A stretch of 64,000 bases of DNA from assembly GCA_004296885.1 (NCBI GenBank), contig SCVN01000002.1, forward strand, positions 186,001 through 250,000, written 5' to 3'. The translations under genes and the position numbers were made by a program. The DNA comes from Nitrospirota bacterium (GTDB taxonomy: Bacteria; Nitrospirota; Nitrospiria; Nitrospirales; Nitrospiraceae). The first letter of the stretch is position 1. Each line of letters opens with the position of its first letter. Under the pieces are notes generated by a model that saw only the letters and a program-made list of their open reading frames with translations, did not search any database and was not told the DNA's origin. Shown piece after piece: positions 27,087 through 35,941 of this stretch.

Positions 27087-27974
27087 ATGGCGCGGACAAT
27101 GACAATGCAGTGGTCCGAAATCATCAAGGGACGCAATGGAAGAATCGTGGAGGTGGGGCAGGACGGCATCGCAATGGAGCGCGGGTTCCGCGGCGTCGAG
27201 TCACAGGAATCGGAGCGGAGGTGGCGGGAGCGCCTTGCCTCGCCTTTCCTGGGCACCGCTGAAGAAGCCGTCCGGGAGGCAAATCGCTTCCATTCCCGGG
27301 GAGTCATGCAGCGCCGCGCGCGGGGGGTCCTGGGCCAGCTCGTCCGCTCATCCTCCAGTCCGGATCCGGTTCTCGTGGATCTGGGGTCGGGATTCGGCTG
27401 GCAGTGGGTGGGGCTGGCCAGGGAGTTTGGACAGATCAGGTTCGTCCTGGTGGATTTTGTCATGACCAATCTGCTGGTCAGCCGGATGCTGCTGCCCTTC
27501 CGTGAGTACCCAAACGTCCTCTGCCTGCATGCCGACATCGCCGATTTGCCGCTGGACGATCACCTTGCCGATGGCTGTTGGAGCGTGCAGGCTTTTCAGC
27601 ATCTGCCCCCGGAGCGCCGCCTGTCCGGATTGGAGGAAGTGAAGCGTATCTTGAAGCCGGGCGCGCAATGCCACCTGACCTGGGTGCGCTCGGTGCCGGC
27701 GGCCAGGTTCATGCACCGCCTTTTCGGAAGGTCCTATCACCAGCACGGGATGGCGGTTTCCGGGATGCACTTCTACCGGTTCGATGAGAGGATAGAAGCC
27801 GAGCTGCGGGACACATTCCGCGACATCCGTCTGGCTTATTCCGAAACGCTCTTTCATCCCGATCTGCACGTGGCCGGCTCAGGGACTATCGTTAGCTTGC
27901 TTGACCGCTGGCTGGCTTCTTCCCGCCTGGCGCCTGTTCTCGCCCGTCAAATCGAGATCCAGGGGACAGCCTAG
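27087..27974 (+). CDS. SAM-dependent methyltransferase
   Basis: 295 residues. VLVDLGSGFGWQWVGLAREF is motif I; VLVDFVMTNLLVSRM the acidic-loop region; GCWSVQAFQHLPPERR and LKPGAQCHLTWVRS are motifs II and III. A preceding segment (AVREANRFHSRGVMQRRARG) is typical of arginine-rich leaders in this group. Follows the glycosyltransferase by 8 bp. Target unknown. Confidence 0.72.
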   Translation: MARTMTMQWSEIIKGRNGRIVEVGQDGIAMERGFRGVESQESERRWRERLASPFLGTAEEAVREANRFHSRGVMQRRARGVLGQLVRSSSSPDPVLVDLGSGFGWQWVGLAREFGQIRFVLVDFVMTNLLVSRMLLPFREYPNVLCLHADIADLPLDDHLADGCWSVQAFQHLPPERRLSGLEEVKRILKPGAQCHLTWVRSVPAARFMHRLFGRSYHQHGMAVSGMHFYRFDERIEAELRDTFRDIRLAYSETLFHPDLHVAGSGTIVSLLDRWLASSRLAPVLARQIEIQGTA

Positions 27975-27992
27975 GGCTGAAACGGCGGACCC

Positions 27993-29000
27993 ATGGCTTT
28001 CGAGATGACCATCCTGTCCGATGACGAGGCCACCCGCTGTTGGGACGATTGGGTGACCGGCTTCCGGACGCCGGCGTTTCTTCAGGGGCATCTCTGGGGA
28101 GAGTACAAGCGCGCGTTGGGCTGGCGTCCCGTCCGCTGCCTGTTCCGTTCCGGCGACACGGTCTGGGGGGGCGCGCAGTGTCTGATCAAGGAAATCCGAA
28201 GGCCGCGCGTCACTGTGATCTGGGTGCCCGGCGGGCCGCTTCTCCGGGAGCCAAGATGGCAGGAATTGCGAGAGGCGTTGGCGCGTCAATTCACAGGCAG
28301 CCGGCTTTACCTGCGCATTGATCCCATGCTGGTGACGCGTGCCGAGCAGGTGGCCCAGGAACTGACCGCTTCCGGCTGGAAACTGTCACCTGCACGGCTG
28401 AACAACGGCTGCACGATCCTCTTCTCGCTTGAGGAGGCTGAGGACAAGTGGCGCAGCCGGTTGACGGGCAACTGGCGTCACAATCTCGTGCGGGGAGAAG
28501 CTCGCGCGTCCACCGTCGAGCGCTGGGAAGGTCGGGACCCTGAAGCCCTGTTCGAGCTGTATCGAGCCATGGCGGAGTACAAAGGCTTTACGCTCAACAT
28601 CAGCAAAGCCGAGCTTCGAGGCATGCTCAGTGCCTTTGGCCATCGCATGATCCTGGTGGTTTCACGGAACCGCGGCGGGCAGATCGTGGCGGCCCGCGCC
28701 GGCGGGTGGCTGGGTCCCTATGGATACGATTTGTTCGCCGCGACCTCCATGGAAGGCCGGAAGAGCTACGCCTCCTATGTCGTCCTGTGGAGACTGCTGC
28801 AGGAATTGAAGCAGCGCGGCGTCCTGATCTATGATCTCGGCGGCGTCGATCGGGACAACAATCCAGGGGTCTTCCATTTCAAGCATGGCATGGGAAATGC
28901 TGTGGTGCAGCGGCCGGGCGAATGGGAATGGAGCAATTCTCCGGCGCTTTCCTGGGGCGTAAATCAGTGGGTGCGGTTCCGTATGCGGACGATGATCTGA
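27993..29000 (+). CDS. FemAB/FemX-like GNAT-fold acyltransferase
   Basis: 335 residues with a double GNAT fold. PAFLQGHLWGEYKRALGW is the opening block, NWRHNLVRGEARASTV the linker helix, and the second domain has ELYRAMAEYKGF, IYDLGGVDRDNNPGVFHFKH, which matches the conserved D.gG.......g...FK segment of FemAB proteins. These use aminoacyl-tRNA or acyl donors to decorate peptidoglycan or exopolysaccharide precursors. In this cluster an amino-acid or acyl decoration of the glycan is plausible. Confidence 0.75.
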   Translation: MAFEMTILSDDEATRCWDDWVTGFRTPAFLQGHLWGEYKRALGWRPVRCLFRSGDTVWGGAQCLIKEIRRPRVTVIWVPGGPLLREPRWQELREALARQFTGSRLYLRIDPMLVTRAEQVAQELTASGWKLSPARLNNGCTILFSLEEAEDKWRSRLTGNWRHNLVRGEARASTVERWEGRDPEALFELYRAMAEYKGFTLNISKAELRGMLSAFGHRMILVVSRNRGGQIVAARAGGWLGPYGYDLFAATSMEGRKSYASYVVLWRLLQELKQRGVLIYDLGGVDRDNNPGVFHFKHGMGNAVVQRPGEWEWSNSPALSWGVNQWVRFRMRTMI

Positions 29001-29375
29001 TTCCAGTTGCCACCGGCCATCCAACATGGGGAAAGCCATTCGATGATCGGTTGCGCGATTTCCCGCGGAAACACTCTGCGGTTCATTGCGGGTGATTCGC
29101 GGCGTTCTGTGGCGGTGTCTTCGACAGTTGTGGTATGTCTTCCCATTCACGCCAACCTATGCGACCAAATTATTGCTGGTGACTCCCTCCGGTATTTGCC
29201 GCCGGCTAGAAGCTGCTTTATGCCCTCGTGCTGGGCTCGATGACTCCGGGCTTGTGGCCCGTGGCAAGCACGGGACGCTCGCCAGGCGAAGGAGCAGTCT
29301 GGATCTTCTCTCTGTGCCCATGCTGTTGGTTTGGGCCGCTCAGGGCATGTTCTCATTTTGCTTTCCGCGGATCGC
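29001..29375. other. intergenic stretch without recognisable gene
   Basis: 375 bp between the FemAB-like gene and the glycosyltransferase fusion. Short open frames on both strands show no family motif or SD. No promoter with both hexamers and no hairpin with T-run was found. It may be a relic of a lost gene. Confidence 0.4.
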
Positions 29376-31247
29376 ATGAAGCATGAAAACGAGTACCCGC
29401 GCAACGACATGAGTCCCGCTCTTCAGAACATTGTTTGCATTTCGACCATTGACTGGGACTTTATCTGGCAAGGGCATCAGGAAATCATGTCCACGCTGGC
29501 CCGTCAGGGACACCGCGTGCTTTTTATCGAAAACACCGGCGTAAGAAACGTCACGTTCCAAGACCTGCCGCGGCTCAAGGCCCGCCTCTTGAATTGGAGG
29601 AAGGGCGTCAAGGGCATCCGGAAGGTCATGGACAATCTGTATGTCTACGCCCCTCTTGCATTGCCCTTTCCCTATTCCCGGCTGGCGTGCCTCATCAACA
29701 AACACCTGATGCGGTGGACCTTATTGCGCTGGACGAAGGCCATGCGTTTCGACAATCCGATCGTCTGGACGTGGTTGCCGACGGCTCTCGCTCAGGAATT
29801 GATTCGGGACCTCAACGCGCAGCTCGTGATCTACTACTGTGCCGACAACTTCGAGGCCACTGCCGCAGAAAGCCGGAGTATCAGGGAGCCTGAAAATGCG
29901 CTGCTCCGGAAGGCGGACCTAGTCTTTGCGCACTCCAAGGCGCTGTTTGACCGCTGCAAGCCCTTTACCGATCAGGTGCATCTCTTCCCCTATGGCTTCA
30001 ATCGGGAGATCTTCCATCGCCCATGCGGCTCCCCACCGGTCGATCTGGTCGACATCAAGCGGCCTATCCTGGGCTTTGTGGGCGGGGTCCGTCAGATCGT
30101 GGATTTTGATCTCGTCGAAAAAGTGGCGCTGGCGCATCCCGACAAATCCCTCGTCTTCGTCGGGCCTTTGCAAACCGACGTGAGCCGGCTTGCACGGCTG
30201 CCGAACGTGCATTTTCTCGGGCAGAAGCGATACGAGGAGGTCCCTGCCTACATTAAGTATTTTGACCTCTGCCTCATCCCGTACATCCTCACTGATTTCA
30301 CGCGCAGCATACATCCGGCGAAACTGGTCGATTACCTGGCGCTGGGCAAGTCGGTGGTGTCAACCAACCTGCCGGAGGTGGAGGAGTTCAACCGACATCA
30401 TGACGGCATCGTGGCCGTCGCGGCGAGTCACGAATCGTTCCTGAGACAGATCGAGGAATGCCTTAGCCGCGACAACGAGGGCCTACGCGCGGAACGGATG
30501 CGGCAGGTGGATAAGGATGCGTGGGACCGGAAGATCGAGACCATGGAAGGCTTGATTCGGGGAAAACTCGAAGAAAAGGCCAAGGTGCGCGAGCAGGCCT
30601 GGCAGCAAACGTTCTCCAAGCTCTATTTGACGGCCCGGCGGAGGGCTTCCGCAGCGGCAGCCGCCTGCCTACTGGGCTATCTTTTGGTCTTCCAGACTTC
30701 GCTGGTATGGTGGCTGGCGAAACCGCTCCTGATCATGGAAGAGCCGGCCTCCGCTGATGTCGTTGCGGTCATGGCCGGAGGCATCGGCGAGTCCGGCGAG
30801 CCGAGCGAGTCCTATCAGGAAAAGGTTCGGCAGGCGGTTGATCTTTATCAGCGCGGATATGCCAAGCACCTCATCCTCTCATCAGGGGTCAATCGGGCGT
30901 TCAATGAGGCGCGGGTGATGCAGGCTTTAGCCGTTTCGCTGGGGGTTCCGGAGGAAGCCATCCTGGTTGACGAAGTTGGGGGCGGCAACTATCTTAGCTT
31001 TCTGACACTGCGGGAGATCATGCAAACTCACGGCTGGAAGCGCGCGTTACTCGTGACGTCGCTCTATAACGGCCGGCGCAGCCGGCTGGTTGCGCAAAAG
31101 AACTTCCCTGAAGCCGTCGTCAAGATCACGCCGTCCGTGGACAGCAATTTCTTCGGCGATCGGGACCAGGTCGCCCGGCGGCATGTCCGGGCGATTGCCC
31201 ATGAATATCTGGCCCTTCTCTACTACCGCTGGAAGGGCTACATCTAG
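29376..31247 (+). CDS. glycosyltransferase fused to a YdcF/ElyC-like DUF218 domain
   Basis: 623 residues from ATG 29376. Residues 1-~400 are a GT-B glycosyltransferase (IVCISTIDWDFIWQGHQEIM, LVIYYCADNFEATAAESR, LFPYGFNREIFHRP, GFVGGVRQIVDFDLVEKVA, SIHPAKLVDYLALGKSVV), like teichuronic-type GT4 enzymes. A transmembrane segment (AAAACLLGYLLVFQTSLVWW) follows, and then a DUF218 domain: VAVMAGGIGESGE, AKHLILSSGVN, LVTSLYNGRRSRLVAQ. DUF218 proteins such as ElyC and YdcF act at the envelope. The layout puts the glycosyltransferase in the cytoplasm and DUF218 across the membrane, an unusual pairing. Confidence 0.78.
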   Translation: MKHENEYPRNDMSPALQNIVCISTIDWDFIWQGHQEIMSTLARQGHRVLFIENTGVRNVTFQDLPRLKARLLNWRKGVKGIRKVMDNLYVYAPLALPFPYSRLACLINKHLMRWTLLRWTKAMRFDNPIVWTWLPTALAQELIRDLNAQLVIYYCADNFEATAAESRSIREPENALLRKADLVFAHSKALFDRCKPFTDQVHLFPYGFNREIFHRPCGSPPVDLVDIKRPILGFVGGVRQIVDFDLVEKVALAHPDKSLVFVGPLQTDVSRLARLPNVHFLGQKRYEEVPAYIKYFDLCLIPYILTDFTRSIHPAKLVDYLALGKSVVSTNLPEVEEFNRHHDGIVAVAASHESFLRQIEECLSRDNEGLRAERMRQVDKDAWDRKIETMEGLIRGKLEEKAKVREQAWQQTFSKLYLTARRRASAAAAACLLGYLLVFQTSLVWWLAKPLLIMEEPASADVVAVMAGGIGESGEPSESYQEKVRQAVDLYQRGYAKHLILSSGVNRAFNEARVMQALAVSLGVPEEAILVDEVGGGNYLSFLTLREIMQTHGWKRALLVTSLYNGRRSRLVAQKNFPEAVVKITPSVDSNFFGDRDQVARRHVRAIAHEYLALLYYRWKGYI

Positions 31248-31256
31248 AAGCAGGTC

Positions 31257-32708
31257 GTGAACGCGAGTCCGGAGGATGAAGTGCTAGACCACACCCAAGA
31301 AACGACGTCGGCTCCAGCCGGGCCGGCGTATCGCAAGCTGGGCTGGAAGCTCGCCTTCCTCCCGCTGGTGTGGTGCGCTGCCTGGGTCGGGATCAACATG
31401 CATGTCTTCGGCGTCCGATTGGTCCACTTCAGCGGCCGCAATATGCTGTTCGGGCTCGAACTGGACTATGCGATGGGGCTGTTCTGGTGGTTTGTGATCG
31501 CGACGGCTCTGTTCGTCCTCTTCGACGGGCAACCCCGCCGCATGCTCATGACGGCCTGGCTGGTGAAATTTTTCGTGGTCCTGGTCGCCATGCTTGTCTA
31601 TGAGCGCTTTTACGACCTTGACGCCTATACCTATTTCAACTCTGGCGCGACGGGACGATTCTGGATGTACCCGGGTCACGACTTCCGGCAAGACATGCTC
31701 CCGGCTCTGCGGCCGATTGAACAAACCGGTGATCTGGGGAGCTTCGTGACGCACGGAATCGGGACGGAGAACGGTGTCCGATTCATGGTGCTCATGGCTT
31801 CCATTACCGGCCCGTTTTACCATGCCATGAAGATCGGCTTTGCGTTCCTCGGTCTGCTGGGGGTCTGGTGGTTCTACCGCGCGGTCGAAGTGACGTTGGG
31901 CCGTCCGTACCCGCAGGCCTTCTACCTCCTGGCATTCTTTCCGTCGATTCTGTTCTGGTCCTCGATCCTCGGAAAGGACCCCTTGCAGCTCGTCTTTCTC
32001 GGGCTCTATGCCTATGGCGGAGCCATGTGGCTGGTTCAGGGCCGATTCGCCGCCCTCTGGTATGTGGGGTTGGGCCTGTTCGGATCCTATCTGTTTCGGC
32101 CTTGGACCGCGATCATGGGAGCGGCCGTGCTCGGCCTGGCGACACTCATGGGGCGATGCCGACCCTGGCAGGTCGGCCTCACGTTGTCCGCGGTGCTGGT
32201 GTCGCTGTTAATTGTCAGCCCCCAGGCCATGTTGTTTTCCATGGGGTTGACCGATATCTATGCTCCGGAAATGTTAGTGGAGGCCATGGGAACGAGAGCG
32301 CAAGCCGTGGCATCTGCGGGAGGCTCCCAAGCGGAGCTCCCGAAACCGGGGGAAGTCTCGATTCCGCTGATTATCTTTTCAGGCCTCTTCAGACCTCTGC
32401 CATTCGACATTACCAATGCGTTTACCGCGCTTGCCGCCGTCGAGAACAGCGTAATCCTGTGGCTGTGCCTTGTTGCCCTGATTCGTTTCCGGCTCGGCTA
32501 CTTGCGAGACCCTCTCGTGATCTGGCTTCTGTCCATGACCCTGCTCTGGGCCCTGTTGTACGGTTTGATCGTCATGGCCAACTTCGGGTCTGGCGCTCGA
32601 TACAAACTCCAAATCCTGCCGTTCTTCCTACTGGGGATCATTGCCTTGGTCCACAAGGAAGGCCGGGCATTTTTGGATTCCCGGCTACCCGTGAGGAGAA
32701 CGGGGTGA
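31257..32708 (+). CDS. polytopic membrane protein, candidate polymerase or GT-C transferase
   Basis: 483 residues, GTG start 31257 just after AGCAGGT. About ten hydrophobic segments, e.g. LAFLPLVWCAAWVGINMHVF, FWWFVIATALFVLFD, IIFSGLF, VILWLCLVALI and LWALLYGLIVMA. A soluble loop near residues 115-155 contains DAYTYFNSG, and the FPSILFWSSILGKDPLQLV motif resembles membrane polymerases and GT-C enzymes that act on lipid-linked sugars. It is the last gene of the first cluster and the best Wzy candidate in the window; this is inference. Confidence 0.5.
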   Translation: MNASPEDEVLDHTQETTSAPAGPAYRKLGWKLAFLPLVWCAAWVGINMHVFGVRLVHFSGRNMLFGLELDYAMGLFWWFVIATALFVLFDGQPRRMLMTAWLVKFFVVLVAMLVYERFYDLDAYTYFNSGATGRFWMYPGHDFRQDMLPALRPIEQTGDLGSFVTHGIGTENGVRFMVLMASITGPFYHAMKIGFAFLGLLGVWWFYRAVEVTLGRPYPQAFYLLAFFPSILFWSSILGKDPLQLVFLGLYAYGGAMWLVQGRFAALWYVGLGLFGSYLFRPWTAIMGAAVLGLATLMGRCRPWQVGLTLSAVLVSLLIVSPQAMLFSMGLTDIYAPEMLVEAMGTRAQAVASAGGSQAELPKPGEVSIPLIIFSGLFRPLPFDITNAFTALAAVENSVILWLCLVALIRFRLGYLRDPLVIWLLSMTLLWALLYGLIVMANFGSGARYKLQILPFFLLGIIALVHKEGRAFLDSRLPVRRTG

Positions 32709-32798
32709 GGCTCTCGGACAGAGTTGATCCCAAGGACTAATGGCCGGATGCAGAATGGGGCCTTCCTCTTTGTAAGGAAGTGATTAAAAAGGGAGATA

Positions 32799-32827
32799 GT
32801 GACAAGCTGGTAGACCTCTGCTATACT
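32799..32827 (+). promoter_or_regulatory. sigma70-type promoter of the export operon
   Basis: GTGACA, a 17-base spacer and TATACT (5 of 6 matches to each consensus hexamer). Transcription would begin near 32834, leaving a leader of about 260 nt before the SLBB gene at 33094. It is the first good promoter after the 32-kb glycan cluster. Confidence 0.65.
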
Positions 32828-33029
32828 GCCGCCGTGGTGTTTCCACTCGACATTGCTCCTGATTTCAACGGGTTGTAAAATCCACCGAGACTTGACGCAA
32901 AAGGGGGCACAGCCTGGTGCGCCTGCTGATGAGTTGCCGGGGCGCTAATGTCCGTTCGCCTTCCTAGGGGGAACTGTGTGCTGCGTGGCCTCGCCCTGCG
33001 AGGCGCCATCGGGAGAAGCTTGGAATGGT

Positions 33030-33062
33030 CCTTCGTCCGCATGCGAACGAAGGCTCATTTTT
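33030..33062 (+). terminator. possible leader terminator or attenuator
   Basis: CCTTCGT (33030-33036) pairs perfectly with ACGAAGG (33047-33053) around a 10-nt loop, followed four bases later by TTTTT. It lies 30 bases before the start codon and after the promoter, so it could cut transcription of the operon. The stem is short, so efficiency is uncertain. Confidence 0.45.
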
Positions 33063-33093
33063 ACTGGCCCGGGTTGGAACAAGAGAGGGGTTG

Positions 33094-34446
33094 ATGCTTC
33101 GGTTGAAACGCATGATCATCATCGTGCTCGTCCTTCAGTTGACGGCTGGGCCCTGGGTGTTGAATGCCGGATTGGCCCAGGTTGGCTCAGGTGGACGCAG
33201 TGCGACGCCATCGGGCGGGAAGGGTGGATCTGCTGCCGGGGCACGAGGCGGTGGGGCCGGAGGAGGAAGGCAAGGAGTGGTCTCCGTCACACCTGCAGAG
33301 GAGACGGTGCCAGGTGGGCAGGCTCTTTCCCAAGCCGTTGCACCGGACAAGTACCTCATGGGAGCCGGTGACGGCCTGGTCGTGAATCTCTGGGGCGCTT
33401 TCGATGACACCTATGACGTCAAAGTTTCGCCCGATGGCAAGGTCAATCTTCCTGGGATTGGAGAAATCAAAGTCGAAGGACTGACCCTGCTCCAGACTCA
33501 GGACTTGCTTGAAACCGAGGTGAAGCAGCGGCATCGAGGTGTCATGGTCGGTGTGAGCCTGACCTCTTTGCGAGTCTTTCAGGTTCTGGTGCTGGGCGAG
33601 GTCATGAATCCCGGTACCTATTTTGCGACCCCGGTCAAGAGGGTGTCGGATGTGATCGCCCAGACCGGAGGGGTGCTTGGCGCAGGCAGCCAGCGCCGCA
33701 TCCAGGTGCGGAGGAAAGGGCAGGTTGTGGCCATAGCCGATCTTGTCGCGTTCCTCCGCCAGGGAAGCGAGCAAGAAAATCCCTTCCTGCAAGATGGGGA
33801 TGTGGTGTTTGTTCCGCCCATGGAGGCGAATCGAGTGGCGGCCTACATTACGGAAGTCTCTACTGGGGCTGGCGGATTGCTGACGGAAAGCTCGGTTCCC
33901 TACCTCGTGGAGTTGAAGGACGGGGAGCGCCTGTCGGTCCTCCTGAGCTCGGTGGGTGGGCAAAATCCGTGGTGGGATCTGGAGGGGGTCTTGATCCAGC
34001 GGGAGACGAAGATTCCGGAAGGAACGATGCGGATCCCGATTGACCTCCGGCGGTATTGGAATGCAAGGGATGAAAGCCAGAACGTGGTGTTACAGGCAGG
34101 GGATCAGGTCTATATCCCCGCGCAGGTCCGGCGGGTCCATGTGGCTGGCGCGGTGAAGCAGGCCGGAGCATACAGCTATTTCCCAGGGCGACATGCTGAA
34201 GAGTATCTCAGCCGGGCCGGTGGGCCCTCGCTGACCGCGGATTTGGGACGATCATTCATCCAGCGGGCCGACGGTACCATGGAGCCGTATGTCGCCAATG
34301 TGGAGCTGAATAACGGGGATACGGTGGTGATCCTCGAAAAGATCTTTAAGACCTGGCAGGACTACTTTGCCTTGGTGGGAACCGTCACCGGGGTCATACT
34401 CAGCATGGTAGGGTTCTATGCCGCGTTCACCAATTTTGGACGGTAA
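33094..34446 (+). CDS. SLBB polysaccharide export protein (Wza-like)
   Basis: 450 residues; ATG 33094 with GAGAGGGG upstream. An N-terminal signal-like segment (RMIIIVLVLQLTAGPWVLNA) is followed by a Gly-rich linker. The Poly_export domain (YLMGAGDGLVVNLWG ... VSPDGKVNLPGIGEIKVEG) is followed by SLBB repeats (VLVLGEVMNPGTYF; VHVAGAVKQAGAYSYFPG). The extreme C-terminus is hydrophobic (ALVGTVTGVILSMVGFYAAF), like the membrane-spanning end of Wza. There is no lipobox Cys, unlike classical Wza. It should form the outer-membrane or periplasmic export channel with the Wzz-like protein encoded next. Confidence 0.85.
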   Translation: MLRLKRMIIIVLVLQLTAGPWVLNAGLAQVGSGGRSATPSGGKGGSAAGARGGGAGGGRQGVVSVTPAEETVPGGQALSQAVAPDKYLMGAGDGLVVNLWGAFDDTYDVKVSPDGKVNLPGIGEIKVEGLTLLQTQDLLETEVKQRHRGVMVGVSLTSLRVFQVLVLGEVMNPGTYFATPVKRVSDVIAQTGGVLGAGSQRRIQVRRKGQVVAIADLVAFLRQGSEQENPFLQDGDVVFVPPMEANRVAAYITEVSTGAGGLLTESSVPYLVELKDGERLSVLLSSVGGQNPWWDLEGVLIQRETKIPEGTMRIPIDLRRYWNARDESQNVVLQAGDQVYIPAQVRRVHVAGAVKQAGAYSYFPGRHAEEYLSRAGGPSLTADLGRSFIQRADGTMEPYVANVELNNGDTVVILEKIFKTWQDYFALVGTVTGVILSMVGFYAAFTNFGR

Positions 34447-34447
34447 C

Positions 34448-35782
34448 GTGATCCAACGCCCCATTCCGGACGATAGCCTCACGATTCTCGGTTATTGGCG
34501 CATCATCTACCGCGCTAGACGGATGATTGTGGGTCTTGTTGTCTCGTCGGTCATGGTCGCCGGCCTTGTGAGCAAAGCGATGCCGAAGCTCTATGAAACC
34601 AAGACCACTCTCCTGACTGTCAAAGAGGAGACGCTGGGCGGCGGCATCTCGTTTGGAGGCGGGGGCGGGGGCGGGGGAAAGAGTGGTGGTGGGGGCAGCG
34701 GGGGTGGGAGCGGGAGTATTGCGGCGGATGTTCTGGGCAAGTCGGGCGCGGCGAGTCAGGCCGATGTCCTGAACGTCCTATTTCGATCCCGAGCGATGGC
34801 GATGGCAGTGGTTCAGCAACTGAACTTGATGAACTACTACGAAACGGACTCTCTACGCGGGGCGATGGGGGCCTTCCAGTCAGAAGCCTCGTTGCAACAA
34901 ACTCCCAACAAGGCGTTTGAGATTGTGGTGTTGAGCAGGGACCCCAAGATGGCTGCCGAGATCGCCAACACGGCGGCGGCGAACCTCGATCGACTGAACA
35001 AGGAATATAACACCTCCTCGACCAAGCGGATGCGCATTTTTATCGAAGCCAGGCTCGCGGAGAAATCCAAGAAGCTCGATGAAGCGGAGAACATGCTTAA
35101 GGAATTTCGGAGGACGCAGCGGGTTCTGGGGGATGAGCAGACGTCGTCCGGGGCCCTGGCTGCGGCGGATCTTCACGGCCAGATCGTGGGGCTCCAGGTT
35201 GAGCTGGCCGGCTTGAGGGAGTTTGCCACTGCTGACCATCCACGCATCAATCAACTAGAGGCTCAGATCAAGGAACTACAAGGCCAACTCGATCGCATGG
35301 AGCAGGACCAGGTTCTCGGCATAGCGACAAAGAATAGAAAGCGGGCACCCTTGTCGAAGAAGTTTTACCCGGCATTCGAAGAAGCTCCTGCATTAGGGCT
35401 GAGTCTGCTCCGGCTGAACCGGCAGGTCAAAGTCGAAGAGGCCGTCTATGGCATGCTGGTCGGCATGCTCGAATCGGCCAGGATCACGGAAGCGAAGGAC
35501 TTGCCAACCCTTCAGGTCATGGACTCTGCGCTTCCCCCGGATTTCCCCAGCAAGCCGACCCCCTTGAAGTATATGGGGTTGGCCGGGGTTTCGGCACTGG
35601 TCTTTGGAATTCTGTTGACGTTGTTCCTCGATCACCTCGACCGGCTGAGGGCCTACGAGGCTTTGAGGGATTCCCTGCCGGCGGGAGAAAGCGAGGCGGC
35701 GGTCATTGATCAGAATGGCAATGGCAGCTTGACCGATGTGTCCCCGGTTCCTTCAAAGGCAGTCGAGCGCATGCACGGTTGA
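34448..35782 (+). CDS. Wzz/GNVR chain-length determinant
   Basis: 444 residues from GTG 34448, right after the preceding stop; ATG 34418 in the same frame (29-bp overlap) is an alternative. TM1 is RMIVGLVVSSVMVAGLV, and TM2 near the C-terminus is MGLAGVSALVFGILLTLFLD, with the Pro-rich PPDFPSKPTPLKY before it, as in Wzz. The periplasmic part has a long coiled coil (RLAEKSKKLDEAENMLKEFR; INQLEAQIKELQGQLDRMEQ) and, near residues 63-92, an unusual Gly/Ser tract. No tyrosine kinase domain follows, so it is a kinase-less co-polymerase. Confidence 0.85.
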   Translation: MIQRPIPDDSLTILGYWRIIYRARRMIVGLVVSSVMVAGLVSKAMPKLYETKTTLLTVKEETLGGGISFGGGGGGGGKSGGGGSGGGSGSIAADVLGKSGAASQADVLNVLFRSRAMAMAVVQQLNLMNYYETDSLRGAMGAFQSEASLQQTPNKAFEIVVLSRDPKMAAEIANTAAANLDRLNKEYNTSSTKRMRIFIEARLAEKSKKLDEAENMLKEFRRTQRVLGDEQTSSGALAAADLHGQIVGLQVELAGLREFATADHPRINQLEAQIKELQGQLDRMEQDQVLGIATKNRKRAPLSKKFYPAFEEAPALGLSLLRLNRQVKVEEAVYGMLVGMLESARITEAKDLPTLQVMDSALPPDFPSKPTPLKYMGLAGVSALVFGILLTLFLDHLDRLRAYEALRDSLPAGESEAAVIDQNGNGSLTDVSPVPSKAVERMHG

Positions 35783-35941
35783 TTCTCTCCTCTCGATGTC
35801 CGTGCGCGAGCCGGACTTCGGCCCTGAGAGGCGCTTGCGTTGGGGGTGCTCCAGTGTGGAGGGCGAGCGAATGCAGGCGGGAAGGCGGTTTCAAGCTATT
35901 GCGCCTGGGCAGTCTCGGGACGTATCGTGGAGCGGGATTCC

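Larger units (their letters stand above)
32709..33093. other. regulatory gap before the export operon
   Basis: 385 bp with no gene. It carries a sigma70-type promoter (32799-32827), a GC-rich leader of about 260 nt, a CTAATGTCCGTT element shared in part with the gap before the second SLBB gene, and a hairpin with T-run (33030-33062) close to the start codon. Confidence 0.6.

Noticed and set aside
32885-32957. Possible c-di-GMP (GEMM) riboswitch because of a GACGCAAA string
   Set aside because: The GCAAACC box and the first hairpin with its tetraloop are missing before GACGCAAA. The same string at 43726 lies inside a simple hairpin.
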